From: Leucobacter musarum subsp. musarum
GTDB taxonomy: Bacteria > Actinomycetota > Actinomycetes > Actinomycetales > Microbacteriaceae
Direction of reading: 5' to 3'
Length of the DNA: 64,000 nucleotides
Assembly: GCF_001273845.1 (NCBI RefSeq)
Contig: NZ_JHBW01000069.1
Coordinates: 62,001-126,000, forward strand
This document shows, in pieces, positions 55,529 to 63,613 of this stretch (positions are counted from its first letter, which is position 1; every line of letters begins with the position of its first letter). The position numbers were made by a program, and so were the translations under genes. Below the pieces are notes generated by a model, which saw nothing but the letters and a program-made list of their open reading frames with translations, had not been told where the DNA came from and ran no database searches.

Positions 55529-56191
55529 CTATGCGTGGGTCGCGGAGTCGTCCGGGAAGACCGTGTCCGTGTCGCCGAGCTGCAGCGCGAGCGCGGTCGC
55601 CTGCGCCGCGTCTTCGAGGTTGAGCGCCCGCCGGTACGCCATCTGCACGTCACCGGCCACGACCGAGCAGCCGTGGTGCTGCATCACGACGCAGTCGTGA
55701 TCGCGCAGCGCATCGCCTGCGGTGTCGGCGAGCTCATCCGTGCCGTTGTGGAAGAAGGGGGTGACCGCGATTTCGCCGAGGTAGTACGCGTGGTCGAGGG
55801 TGAGGCGGCGGATCGGCCGGCCGAGACTGGCCAGCACCACGGCGGTGCGCGGGTGCAGATGCAGCACGCACTCGGCGTCGGGGCGCGCACGGTAGGCGCG
55901 GTGGTGCAGTTTCCACTCGCTCGACGGTTCCGGCCCGACGTCGACGGGTGCACCGGTCTCGTCGTCATCGAGCGTCAGCAGGGCAAAGCTCTCGGGGGTG
56001 AGGCGATCCAGCCAGCTGCCTTTCGCGGTGACCAGGAACTCGCGATCAGACACTCGCACCGACAGGTTGCCGGCGCTCGCCAGCACGAGCCCGCGACCGA
56101 CAGCGTCTCGGCCGACCTCGATCAGTTCGGTGATCAAGCGGGCGCGGTCGCGCACCTGCGGCACGCGGGCTTCGCGCGGGGGGTTACTCAC
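55529..56191 (-). CDS. Class II aldolase/adducin-family protein
   Basis: This 220-aa protein has the class II aldolase fold (FucA/AraD-like), using zinc held by His residues in 'ECVLHLHPRTAVVLASLG' and 'VVMQHHGCSVVAGDV', with the phosphate-binding start 'ASAGNLSVRV' and 'VTAKGSWLDRL'. Members are aldolases, epimerases or dehydratases. Which one this is cannot be told. It overlaps the end of the dGTPase gene by 8 nt and is read in the same direction. Confidence 0.85.
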   Translation of the reverse strand: MSNPPREARVPQVRDRARLITELIEVGRDAVGRGLVLASAGNLSVRVSDREFLVTAKGSWLDRLTPESFALLTLDDDETGAPVDVGPEPSSEWKLHHRAYRARPDAECVLHLHPRTAVVLASLGRPIRRLTLDHAYYLGEIAVTPFFHNGTDELADTAGDALRDHDCVVMQHHGCSVVAGDVQMAYRRALNLEDAAQATALALQLGDTDTVFPDDSATHA

Positions 56192-57830
56192 TGGTGGTTC
56201 CTCCGGTCAGGGCTCGATGGGTGATGACGGCCTGCTGATCGCTCAGCGAAGCGACATAGTCGAGAATCGCGCGGGTGCGCCCCTGTCGGCGCATGCCGGC
56301 GTCGCTGGTGTCGCCCATCAACAGCTCGGGGCGGTCACGGCGCACCGCGAACCCGGTCTCGGTCGCGACCTCCGCCCACTCGAGCAGGCGGCGGGGTGCG
56401 CGCCCAGCATCGTCACGGTCGGCGAGCCAGGCGTCGAAGCCGAGCACGAGCTGCTCGACGACCTTCGCCCGCCCGCGCTGCGGCTGCCCGAGCTCGGGCC
56501 GCTCGAGCACGAAGTGCGCGTGCACGAACTTCAGCACCATCACCTCGTGCCAGGCCTGAGTGTTCAAGCGCACGTGTCCGCTGCGCACGTGCGGACGATC
56601 CTCGACGACGATGGAGGTGCGCAGGTGGTCGATCCAGCGGCGGGTGAAATCGGAGACGGATCGCTCGCTGTCGATGCCCCCGTCGTAGGGGGCGGCGAGG
56701 AGCGACTCCCCCACCTCTTCGCTGACGCGGCGCACGGCGGCGCGGAACGCGTCACGGTCGGCGATCCAGCCGTCTTTCGCATGGAGTCTGCGCCACAGCA
56801 GTTCGAGCGAGATGCCGGGCCTGCGCCACTCGGCGAGGAGCGCGTCGTCGGCTTCTGTGGCGAGCGCGCCCGAGCGGTCGAGCCATGCGCGGAACTCGCC
56901 GGCGACCGACGACTGCTGCAGCACCCCCGCCCGGGTGAAGTCGTCGAGGTCGTGCACGGCGTAGGCGATATCGTCGGCGAGATCCATGACGGCGCACTCG
57001 ACGGTCTGCACTCCGATGCCGATCGCCGTGAACGGTCGCAGCGCGGTCTCCATCTCGACGTGGTCGAGGCTGTACACGGAGAACTTCTCGGCACCGCCCA
57101 CGGAGTCGATGCCGACGCCGCGGGGGCGATCCGGCGCCGCGACCGCCGCCTCGGTGACGCCGACCCACGCACCCCGAGTCCAGGGGTACTTGAGGGTGGC
57201 AGCGCGAGTGGCTGCGGTGAGGTTCAGGCCGGGAAAGTCGCGGCCGAGCGTGTCGAGCTGGGTGAGAATGCGGAAGCTCTGCGCGTTGCCTTCGAACCCT
57301 TCGGCGAGACCGAGCTGCTCGCGGGCGACCCGGTCGAGTACGCGCTCGCCGAGGTGGCCGAACGGCGGGTGCCCGAGGTCGTGGGCGTGAGCGGCGGCCT
57401 GCGCGACGATCGTGTCGCATCCCCCGAGCCGGGTGACGGTCGCGCCGACGGCGTCATCGTCAGCGCGATCGCCTCGCACGAACGCTGCGTGCTGGGCGGC
57501 GCGACCGGCGAGCTGGGCGGCGATGACGCGCGCGACCGCACTCACCTTGAGCGAGTGGGTGAGGCGGTTGTGCATGACCGGGCCGACGCCCGATTGCGGC
57601 ACGACCTGCGTGACGTCGGAGAGGCGCGCGAAGTACGAGGAGAAGCGGATGCGCTCGAGATCGACGCGATACTCCTGGGGCTCGGCGGCAGGCCCGTCGG
57701 CGTCGGCCGGCCACTGCGAGTCGGCGATGCCTGCGGGTCGATGCTGCGACGACACGTGCTCGACGTAGCGGCGCCCCTCGCGGCCGGCACCCGTTCCCTC
57801 GGAAATCTCGACACCCTCCACGACCCGCAT
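56184..57830 (-). CDS. dgt: Deoxyguanosinetriphosphate triphosphohydrolase (HD domain)
   Basis: This 548-aa HD-domain enzyme hydrolyses dGTP (or other dNTPs) to the nucleoside and triphosphate. Motifs are 'VVPQSGVGPVMHNRLTHSLKVSAVARVIA' (first His of the metal site), 'AHDLGHPPFGHLGERVLD' (HD pair) and 'VMDLADDIAYAVHDLDDF' (last Asp). The start is taken as ATG at 57828-57830; an ATG 14 codons upstream lies in the divergent promoter. It belongs to the longer dGTPase group. It helps keep dNTP pools balanced and can limit phage growth in other bacteria. Confidence 0.92.
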   Translation of the reverse strand: MRVVEGVEISEGTGAGREGRRYVEHVSSQHRPAGIADSQWPADADGPAAEPQEYRVDLERIRFSSYFARLSDVTQVVPQSGVGPVMHNRLTHSLKVSAVARVIAAQLAGRAAQHAAFVRGDRADDDAVGATVTRLGGCDTIVAQAAAHAHDLGHPPFGHLGERVLDRVAREQLGLAEGFEGNAQSFRILTQLDTLGRDFPGLNLTAATRAATLKYPWTRGAWVGVTEAAVAAPDRPRGVGIDSVGGAEKFSVYSLDHVEMETALRPFTAIGIGVQTVECAVMDLADDIAYAVHDLDDFTRAGVLQQSSVAGEFRAWLDRSGALATEADDALLAEWRRPGISLELLWRRLHAKDGWIADRDAFRAAVRRVSEEVGESLLAAPYDGGIDSERSVSDFTRRWIDHLRTSIVVEDRPHVRSGHVRLNTQAWHEVMVLKFVHAHFVLERPELGQPQRGRAKVVEQLVLGFDAWLADRDDAGRAPRRLLEWAEVATETGFAVRRDRPELLMGDTSDAGMRRQGRTRAILDYVASLSDQQAVITHRALTGGTTSE

Positions 57831-57889
57831 GCCCTTATTCAAGCACGCACCGCCCCGGTACACTGAGCGCAACGTCGAAAGGGGCCTCG

Positions 57890-58447
57890 ATGACTGACGG
57901 CAATCGCACCCGGGCCGAGAACGTCCCGGCGATCGAGCGGGCGACGGGCCGCGATTGGGAGGCCTGGGTCGCCCTCTTCGAGGCGCAGGGGGCGGCGACG
58001 CTGGCCCACAGCGAGATCGCGAAGATCGCTCGGGCGGCGGTCACGGACGATCTGAAGAACCCCGACTGGTGGGCGCAGGGCATCGCGATCGCTTACGAGC
58101 AGCACGCCGGCCTGCGGGTGCCGGGCCAATCGTCTTCGGGCACGTTCCGCGTCAGTGCCAGCCGCACGCTCACGCTCGACCGCGACGCCGCCATCGAGGC
58201 GTGGACCGCAGCCCACGGCGATCGCAGCGAACACCTCGGCCACGTCTCCGGCGACCCCAGGCCCTCGCGCACCGAGAAGCGCAGCTTCTGGCGCTTTCCA
58301 CTCGACGGCGCCGGCAAGGTCGAGATCTCGGCGACGCCGAAGGGCGATGACAAGGTGATTCTTGCGGTGAGCCAGGACGGTCTGGCCGACGGCGATCGCA
58401 TCGAAGAGTGGCGCGCGCATTGGAAGGCGCTGCTCGCCGCGCTCTGA
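57890..58447 (+). CDS. DUF4287/SRPBCC-like protein
   Basis: This 185-aa protein has an N-terminal DUF4287-like part ('IERATGRDWEAWVALFEAQGAATLAHSEIAKIAR' and 'NPDWWAQGIAIAYEQHAGLRVPGQSSSGTFRVSASRTL') and a C-terminal helix-grip-like part ('RSFWRFPLDGAGKVEISATPKGDDKVILAVSQDGL' then 'EEWRAHWKALLAAL'). No catalytic residues are known for the family. A TACACT box and an AAAGGGG ribosome site lie upstream of the ATG. Confidence 0.75.
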   Translation: MTDGNRTRAENVPAIERATGRDWEAWVALFEAQGAATLAHSEIAKIARAAVTDDLKNPDWWAQGIAIAYEQHAGLRVPGQSSSGTFRVSASRTLTLDRDAAIEAWTAAHGDRSEHLGHVSGDPRPSRTEKRSFWRFPLDGAGKVEISATPKGDDKVILAVSQDGLADGDRIEEWRAHWKALLAAL

Positions 58448-58553
58448 GGCTTCCCCTCCGCTTGCCGGAATCCGGCCCCCGCTCGACCCGTCGCCCGCCG
58501 ACTCGTTCAGTTTCCCGAATCCCTCTTCACCCCCGCATACGAAAGCAGTCACC

Positions 58554-59570
58554 ATGGTCGCGCAGCGCATCGGCATCGTCTGGAATCCCTCGAAGGTCTC
58601 TGAGCGCGAGTTGCGCACGGCCTGGGACGACGCGGTGACCCAGTTCGACGGGCCCCGGCCCGATGCGTCCTGGTTCGAGACCTCTCCAGACGACGCGGGG
58701 CTCGGCGCGACGGCCGCCGCGCTCGCCCGGGGATGCGATGTGGTCGTCGCCGCTGGGGGCGACGGCACGGTGCGGGCCGTGGCCGAGGCTCTGGGTGATT
58801 CCGGATCGCCGGCCGCCGACCTGGGCGTCGTGCCGCTGGGCACGGGCAACCTGCTGGCGCGCAACCTCAGTATTCCGCTCGGCGACCCGCGCGCGGCATT
58901 CACTCGGGTGCTCACCCACGAGGCGACCCCGCTCGATCTCGGTCGCGTGCAGTTCACGCTCGCGAACACGAAGGACGCCGATGTCGACCCCGCGGCGGAA
59001 CCCGACGGCGTGAAGAATGAAACTCCGCCCGTTGAGTTGCAGCATGGCTTCGTCGTGATGGTCGGGTTCGGCATCGATGCGCAGATGATCGTCGAGACCG
59101 ACGACGAGCTGAAGGCGAAGGCCGGGTGGCTCGCCTACGTCGAGTCGCTCGGGCGCGCGGCGTCGGGTGCGGAGGTCGTGGAGTTCTCGCTCGCCCTCGA
59201 TGGCGAGGCGCCCCAGACCGAGCACGCCCACACGCTGCTGATCGCGAACTGCGGGTCGATTCAGGGCGGTGTCACCCTGCTGCCCGACGCGCGGCCCGAC
59301 GATGGCCGGCTCGATCTCCTCGTGCTGCGCGCGGCTGACGCCGGTGCCTGGCTCGACACGATGCGCAATTTCGTCTGGCACAACGGGCTGAAACGCATGT
59401 TCACGCAGTCGACCGCGGCCGAGAGCACTGAGTCGACGGAGCACCTGCAGGCGCGTCGCGTCTCAGTGGTGCTGCCCGAGGCCCGCGCCTTCGAGATCGA
59501 CGGAGATGACATCGGCGAAGTCACCGCGTTCACGGTCGAGGTGCTGCCCGAGGCGTTGCGGGTGCGCTGA
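58554..59570 (+). CDS. Diacylglycerol kinase-like lipid kinase
   Basis: This 338-aa kinase of the DagK/sphingosine-kinase family has the nucleotide motif 'DVVVAAGGDGTVRAVAEAL', then 'GVVPLGTGNLLARNLSIPLGD', and the C-terminal 'VTLLPDARPDDGRLDLLVLR' and 'EARAFEIDGDDIGEVTAFTVEVLPEALRV'. It phosphorylates diacylglycerol or a related lipid, feeding phospholipid recycling. The hydrophobic tail of membrane-bound DgkA is absent. A strong terminator follows. Confidence 0.92.
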   Translation: MVAQRIGIVWNPSKVSERELRTAWDDAVTQFDGPRPDASWFETSPDDAGLGATAAALARGCDVVVAAGGDGTVRAVAEALGDSGSPAADLGVVPLGTGNLLARNLSIPLGDPRAAFTRVLTHEATPLDLGRVQFTLANTKDADVDPAAEPDGVKNETPPVELQHGFVVMVGFGIDAQMIVETDDELKAKAGWLAYVESLGRAASGAEVVEFSLALDGEAPQTEHAHTLLIANCGSIQGGVTLLPDARPDDGRLDLLVLRAADAGAWLDTMRNFVWHNGLKRMFTQSTAAESTESTEHLQARRVSVVLPEARAFEIDGDDIGEVTAFTVEVLPEALRVR

Positions 59571-59591
59571 GTCGGTCACCGCCCCGAGCTG

Positions 59592-59625
59592 CGGGGGCGG
59601 CGTCGCGCGAGCGATGCCGCCCCCG
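59592..59625 (+). terminator. Terminator of the lipid kinase gene
   Basis: A perfect 10-bp stem (CGGGGGCGGC, 59592-59601, with 59616-59625) and a 14-nt loop are followed by TTGTGTTG, 21 nt after the stop codon. Confidence 0.85.
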
Positions 59626-59774
59626 TTGTGTTGCACGCCCGGCGATCCCGCAACCCAACGTCAGATGTTTGCAGGAGTTTCCCACGTTTCCCCGAGGCTC
59701 CTCATGAAGTGCGCTGCCATCTTGGAATTCCATCGACCGCAGCGCACCCCACTCGCGCAATGTCAGGAGTCACT

Positions 59775-60512
59775 GTGAAGAAGTCCCAGAAGATCCTTAT
59801 CGGCGTCGGAGCCGGCGTCATCGCCCTCGGCGTCGCGGCGGCCATCGCCGGGCCGATGATCTACCGAGATGTCATCGCCGCTCCTGCGGCCGATACCCCC
59901 TCACTGACCGCGAGCGAGTCCACGGAGTCCACCGACTCCAGCACTGCCGACGACAATTCGGCGACAGGCGAACTCGATCCCCGCGCCCTCGCCGGCGCTT
60001 GGAGCGTCTCCGACGGCTCCGAGGCCGGCTACCGCGTCGACGAGGTGCTCAACGGCACTGACGTCACCGTGACCGGCCGCACCGACGACGTCACGGGCAC
60101 CTTCACCATCGGCGACACTGGCCTCACGCTCGATGCCGCCGAACTCACCGTCGACGTCGCCTCGATCGCCACCGACAGCAGCAACCGCGACGAGTACTTC
60201 CGGTCGCAGGCGATGAACGTCTCGGAGTTCCCGACCGCCACCTTTACGCTCACCGACCCCGTGACCCTCGACAGCGCTCCGGCATCGGGCGAGGTCGTCA
60301 AGACGCAAGCGACGGGCGAATTGACCCTGGCGGGCAAGACGCAGACCGTCACCGCCGAGATCGAGTTGAAGAGCGACGGCACCACCGCCGAGATCGCCGG
60401 CTCGATCCCGATCACGTTCGCCGATTTCGGCGTCGAAGCACCGAGCCTCGGGTTCGTCTCGGTCGAAGACAGCGGCTCAGTGGAGTTCCAGCTCACGGCC
60501 GCGAAGTCCTAA
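59775..60512 (+). CDS. YceI-family protein with N-terminal membrane anchor
   Basis: This 245-aa protein has one N-terminal membrane segment (KKSQKILIGVGAGVIALGVA) and a Ser/Thr/Asp-rich linker. It ends in a YceI-type lipocalin-like barrel that binds isoprenoid-like lipids ('AGAWSVSDGSEAGYRVDEVLNGTDVTVTGRTDDVTGTFTI', 'RDEYFRSQAMNVSEFPTATFTLTDPV'). The GTG at 59775 has AGGAG 5 nt upstream. An ATG five codons earlier is possible. The barrel is on the outer face of the membrane. Confidence 0.88.
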   Translation: MKKSQKILIGVGAGVIALGVAAAIAGPMIYRDVIAAPAADTPSLTASESTESTDSSTADDNSATGELDPRALAGAWSVSDGSEAGYRVDEVLNGTDVTVTGRTDDVTGTFTIGDTGLTLDAAELTVDVASIATDSSNRDEYFRSQAMNVSEFPTATFTLTDPVTLDSAPASGEVVKTQATGELTLAGKTQTVTAEIELKSDGTTAEIAGSIPITFADFGVEAPSLGFVSVEDSGSVEFQLTAAKS

Positions 60513-60548
60513 CCGCTCGCTCCCGAGCAACGGCCCGGGAGCTCGCGG
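60513..60548. terminator. Bidirectional terminator between yceI-type and rimK genes
   Basis: A 13-nt arm (60513-60525) pairs with 60536-60548 at 11 of 13 positions across a 10-nt loop, between convergent stops. Confidence 0.65.
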
Positions 60549-60551
60549 CGG

Positions 60552-61745
60552 TCACCCGTCAGCGAGCTCCTGGGCCGCTTTCGTCAGCTTGCGCACCCGC
60601 GCACGACGGCGTCGGCGCTCCGGAATCATCGACCGCATCTCATCGAGGCGACCGAAGCACAGCAGGCGGTCTTCGGCTTCGAGCACCACGTGCTTGCGGG
60701 GGTTCGGGATCACCTGCACCCCGCGGTGCAGCGTCAGCACGGTGACGTCGCGGTCCCACAGCCCCAGTTCGCCGAGGGTCTTGCCGACGTGCTCCGAGCC
60801 GTGCATCGTGAGCTCCGCGACGCCGTAGGCCGTCGAGACACTCAGGCGCTGGCGCACATCGATCTCGGGGAAGTCGACCTGATTCGCGATGAAGTCGATG
60901 ATCGCGCCGGCCACGTCGAGGCCCGTCGCGCTCTCGATGCCCTGCAGCCCAGGCGACGAGTTGACCTCCATGACCAGGGGCCCTTCGTCGCCCTCGAGCA
61001 TGTCGACGCCGGCGACGCGCAGCCCCATGATCTGAGCCGCACGCACGGCTGTCTGCTCGTAGGCGGCATCGAGCTGCACGGCTTCGACGGTGCCGCCGCG
61101 GTGCACATTCGACCGGAATTCGTCACCGGCCGCGGTGCGGCGCATCGCCGCGACCACGCGATCGCCGACCACGAGCGCGCGCACGTCGCGGCCGCGGCTC
61201 TCTGAGACGAAGCGCTGAATGAGCACGTTCTGGCGCGTCGAGTGCAGCGTCTCGATGATCGCCTCGGCGACCTTCACCTGCGGGGCGAGAATGACGCCGA
61301 TGCCCTGCGTGCCCTCCAGCAGCTTGATAACGACGGGGGCGCCTCCGACGCTCTCGATCGCCGGGCGCACGTCGGCGCGGTTGCGCACGAACGCCGTCGC
61401 GGGCATCTCGATGTTGTGCTTCGACAGAATCTGAATGGCGCGCAGCTTGTCTCGCGCATTGGCGATGCCGTTCGCCGTGTTCGGCGTGTACACATCCATC
61501 TGCTCGAGCTGCCGCACGACCGCGGTACCGAAGTAGCTGATCGAGCTGCCGATGCGCGGCAGTACCGCGTCGTAATCGCTGAGCTGCTTGCCGCGATAGA
61601 GCAGGTCGGGTTCTTCTCCGGCCAGGTCGATCGCAAAGCGCAGAGTATTGAGCACGCGCACCTTGTGGCCGCGCTCGAGAGCCGCGGCCTGGAGCCGCTG
61701 AGTCGAGTACGCCTGCGGGGCGCGCGAAAGAATCGCGAGTTTCAC
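60552..61745 (-). CDS. rimK: RimK-family glutamate ligase with C-terminal TrkA-C-like domain
   Basis: This ATP-grasp ligase adds glutamate to protein or peptide C-termini (ribosomal protein S6 in E. coli). The 397-aa protein has 'DYDAVLPRIGSSISYFGTAVVRQLEQMDVYTPN', 'VIKLLEGTQGIGVILA', 'RFVSESRGRDVRALVVGDRVVAAMRR' and the metal site 'LVMEVNSSPGLQGIE'. A C-terminal addition of about 100 residues ('AELTMHGSEHVGKTLGELGLWDRDVTVLTLHRG') resembles a TrkA-C (RCK_C) ligand-binding domain. The start is GTG at 61743-61745. It is divergent from a RimB-like protease gene with only 25 nt between starts. Confidence 0.9.
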   Translation of the reverse strand: MKLAILSRAPQAYSTQRLQAAALERGHKVRVLNTLRFAIDLAGEEPDLLYRGKQLSDYDAVLPRIGSSISYFGTAVVRQLEQMDVYTPNTANGIANARDKLRAIQILSKHNIEMPATAFVRNRADVRPAIESVGGAPVVIKLLEGTQGIGVILAPQVKVAEAIIETLHSTRQNVLIQRFVSESRGRDVRALVVGDRVVAAMRRTAAGDEFRSNVHRGGTVEAVQLDAAYEQTAVRAAQIMGLRVAGVDMLEGDEGPLVMEVNSSPGLQGIESATGLDVAGAIIDFIANQVDFPEIDVRQRLSVSTAYGVAELTMHGSEHVGKTLGELGLWDRDVTVLTLHRGVQVIPNPRKHVVLEAEDRLLCFGRLDEMRSMIPERRRRRARVRKLTKAAQELADG

Positions 61746-61770
61746 CGTGATTTCCTGCCAAGATAGATGC

Positions 61771-62250
61771 GTGACCGTACCCGACCATTCAAGCACTCCG
61801 ACGGGGTGGCGTGAATGGGTGAAGCTGAATGGTATCGGCGTGCCGTGGATCAAGGCGAAGATCGACACCGGCGCCCAGACCTCCGCCCTCCACGCGACCG
61901 AGATCACCGAGTTCGAACGCTCGGGCGAGCCGTGGGTCCGCTTCCTCGTGCAGCCCTGGCAGGTGGACGATGAAGACGCGGTCGAGGTCGAGTTGCCCGT
62001 GCACGATCGCCGCACCGTGCGCAGCTCATCGGGCCATGCGCAGCTGCGCCCGGTCGTACTCGTGAATCTCACCCTGGCGGGCCGCAAGGTCGAGGCCGAG
62101 CTCACGCTCACCGACCGTGAAGAGATGGTCTTCCGCATGCTCATCGGTCGCGAGGCGCTGCGCCAGGGCTTCGTGGTCGATTCAGCCGCGTCGTATCTCG
62201 GGGGCCGCCCGGCACGACAGATCCGGCGTCGCAATCGCGGCCGCGCCTAA
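61771..62250 (+). CDS. RimB-like retropepsin-type aspartic protease
   Basis: This 159-aa protein of the group often called 'ATP-dependent zinc protease' (COG4067), now viewed as retropepsin-like, includes RimB, which trims RimK-added glutamates. The active-site motif 'WIKAKIDTGAQTSALHA' has the Asp-Thr-Gly of aspartic proteases, and 'EEMVFRMLIGREALRQGFVVDSAASYLGG' is also typical. The start is GTG at 61771. Its head-to-head position with rimK supports shared control and opposing activity. Confidence 0.85.
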   Translation: MTVPDHSSTPTGWREWVKLNGIGVPWIKAKIDTGAQTSALHATEITEFERSGEPWVRFLVQPWQVDDEDAVEVELPVHDRRTVRSSSGHAQLRPVVLVNLTLAGRKVEAELTLTDREEMVFRMLIGREALRQGFVVDSAASYLGGRPARQIRRRNRGRA

Positions 62251-62301
62251 CGCGCCGAACACGCTCCCGGCCAGCCTCTTCCGGCCCACCACCCCCAGCA
62301 C

Positions 62302-62307
62302 TACTCT
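62302..62307 (+). promoter_or_regulatory. -10 box of a likely leaderless FGase-like transcript
   Basis: TACTCT ends 6 nt before the ATG at 62314, with no ribosome site. Confidence 0.5.
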
Positions 62308-62313
62308 GGTGCC

Positions 62314-63411
62314 ATGAACGCGAACGATCTCGACCTGATCCCCGTCGGCACGGTGTTCGCCCCCGACGAGATCATTCACTACGCCGACCCCGACACGCGC
62401 GATCTCGACCGCGCCATCGCCGAGGCCGACCTGCTGGTCACGACGCCCCACTCGGGTGCGGCGATCCCGGCAGAGCTCGCCGAGTTCCTCTCACCCGAAC
62501 TCACCCGCCGCCTGCAGTACGACTTCACCGATGTCGCGACGGCTTCGGTCGTCAAACGGTGGGCTGAGATCGATCCGCGCATTGTCGCGGTGATCAACCC
62601 GCATCCTCGTCTCGTGCGTGACCCGAACCGCGCTAAGCCGGCCGATGTGCGCGCCGATCTGCAGCAGGCGATCGAGCGGGTGCGCGAGGCCGGCCCGTGG
62701 CAGAAGGTCGACCTGTCTGGAGTCGACGCGATCCGCCCCGTCACGTTCTCGTTCTTCCCGATTCTCGAAATCCCAGAGACCGCCGATGGCCTGCACCGCC
62801 TCGTCGATACCTTCGCCGCCACCGCCGAACAGGGTCTGGGCGTGTACGAGGCAACGCGAGAAGTCCTCACCGATCGATTCATCGAGCACGGGCTCGCCCA
62901 CGGCGGCTCGTTCACGCGCCTGTCCTTCCACGACACGATGAATACGACGACGACTCGCGATGGCGCCGTCAACGTTGCTCGTGCCCCGCAGGATCGCCTG
63001 CCCGCCGTCGTTGCACTCTCCAATCGCGGTGATGCCCAGGGCGAGTCGCGCGACCCCGCCGACCCGCCGACCATGTACCCGGCGGCCCTGCGACGTCTGG
63101 CCGCCGCGCACCGCACCGGGTTCGAGGTCGAAGAGCCCGAGGCGGTGCTGCTCAACCAGCCGTATCTGGGCAGCCAGGAGATTCTGGCGGCGGGTGCGCG
63201 GTTCCGGGCGCTCGAAACCGAGGCGACCGAAGCCGGGCTGACACTCGGGGCGGTGCAGGCGGAGTTCTTGCGCGAGTACCTGCTAGGCCCCGAGGCAGTG
63301 GCCGAGCTGCAGCAGCCCGGCACCGAGTGGATCACCGAGGATCGCGAACGCGTCGACATCCTCGCCTACGCCTGCAAGCGGGCGTGGGATCAGTTCCGCG
63401 ACCAGGCCTAG
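62314..63411 (+). CDS. N-formylglutamate amidohydrolase-family protein
   Basis: This 365-aa protein resembles N-formylglutamate amidohydrolase, with the zinc-binding start 'LLVTTPHSGAAIPAELAEFL' and later 'INPHPRLVRDPNR', 'THGLAHGG'-type and 'SFHDTMNTTTTRDGAVN' segments. True HutG-type enzymes act in histidine breakdown, but no hut genes are near. Its place beside RimK and RimB-like genes suggests action on a glutamate-containing peptide or N-blocked glutamate (inference). Length is greater than that of typical HutG (about 265 residues). Confidence 0.78.
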   Translation: MNANDLDLIPVGTVFAPDEIIHYADPDTRDLDRAIAEADLLVTTPHSGAAIPAELAEFLSPELTRRLQYDFTDVATASVVKRWAEIDPRIVAVINPHPRLVRDPNRAKPADVRADLQQAIERVREAGPWQKVDLSGVDAIRPVTFSFFPILEIPETADGLHRLVDTFAATAEQGLGVYEATREVLTDRFIEHGLAHGGSFTRLSFHDTMNTTTTRDGAVNVARAPQDRLPAVVALSNRGDAQGESRDPADPPTMYPAALRRLAAAHRTGFEVEEPEAVLLNQPYLGSQEILAAGARFRALETEATEAGLTLGAVQAEFLREYLLGPEAVAELQQPGTEWITEDRERVDILAYACKRAWDQFRDQA

Positions 63412-63494
63412 GGCGCCCGCCCTCCTGCGGTGCCCGGCGCCCGGGCACCGCTCTCCGCACCCCGCTCCCCGCGCTCCGCGCCCCCGCCATCCCC

Positions 63495-63565
63495 TCGAAC
63501 GCACCGGTTTCTGCCGAGTGCACCCAATAGACACTGGTGCGCTCGGCAGAAAGTGGTGCGCTCGA
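63495..63565. repeat. Palindromic element, family C (71 nt)
   Basis: Two 30-nt arms (63495-63524 and 63536-63565) pair at 26 of 30 positions around an 11-nt spacer. Each arm carries two CGA..GCACC motifs 20 nt apart, the same layout as the family-B arms, with a shared TTTCT.GCCGAG core. It lies between convergent genes and could also act as a terminator. Confidence 0.85.
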
Positions 63566-63613
63566 CGCAGGGGCGGGGTAAGCAACGCAGCGGCGAGGCT
63601 GAGTGGGTAGCGC

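Noticed and set aside
58464-58476. Small palindrome GCCGGAATCCGGC after the DUF4287-like gene
   Set aside because: The stem is 6 bp with almost no loop, too weak to call a terminator.
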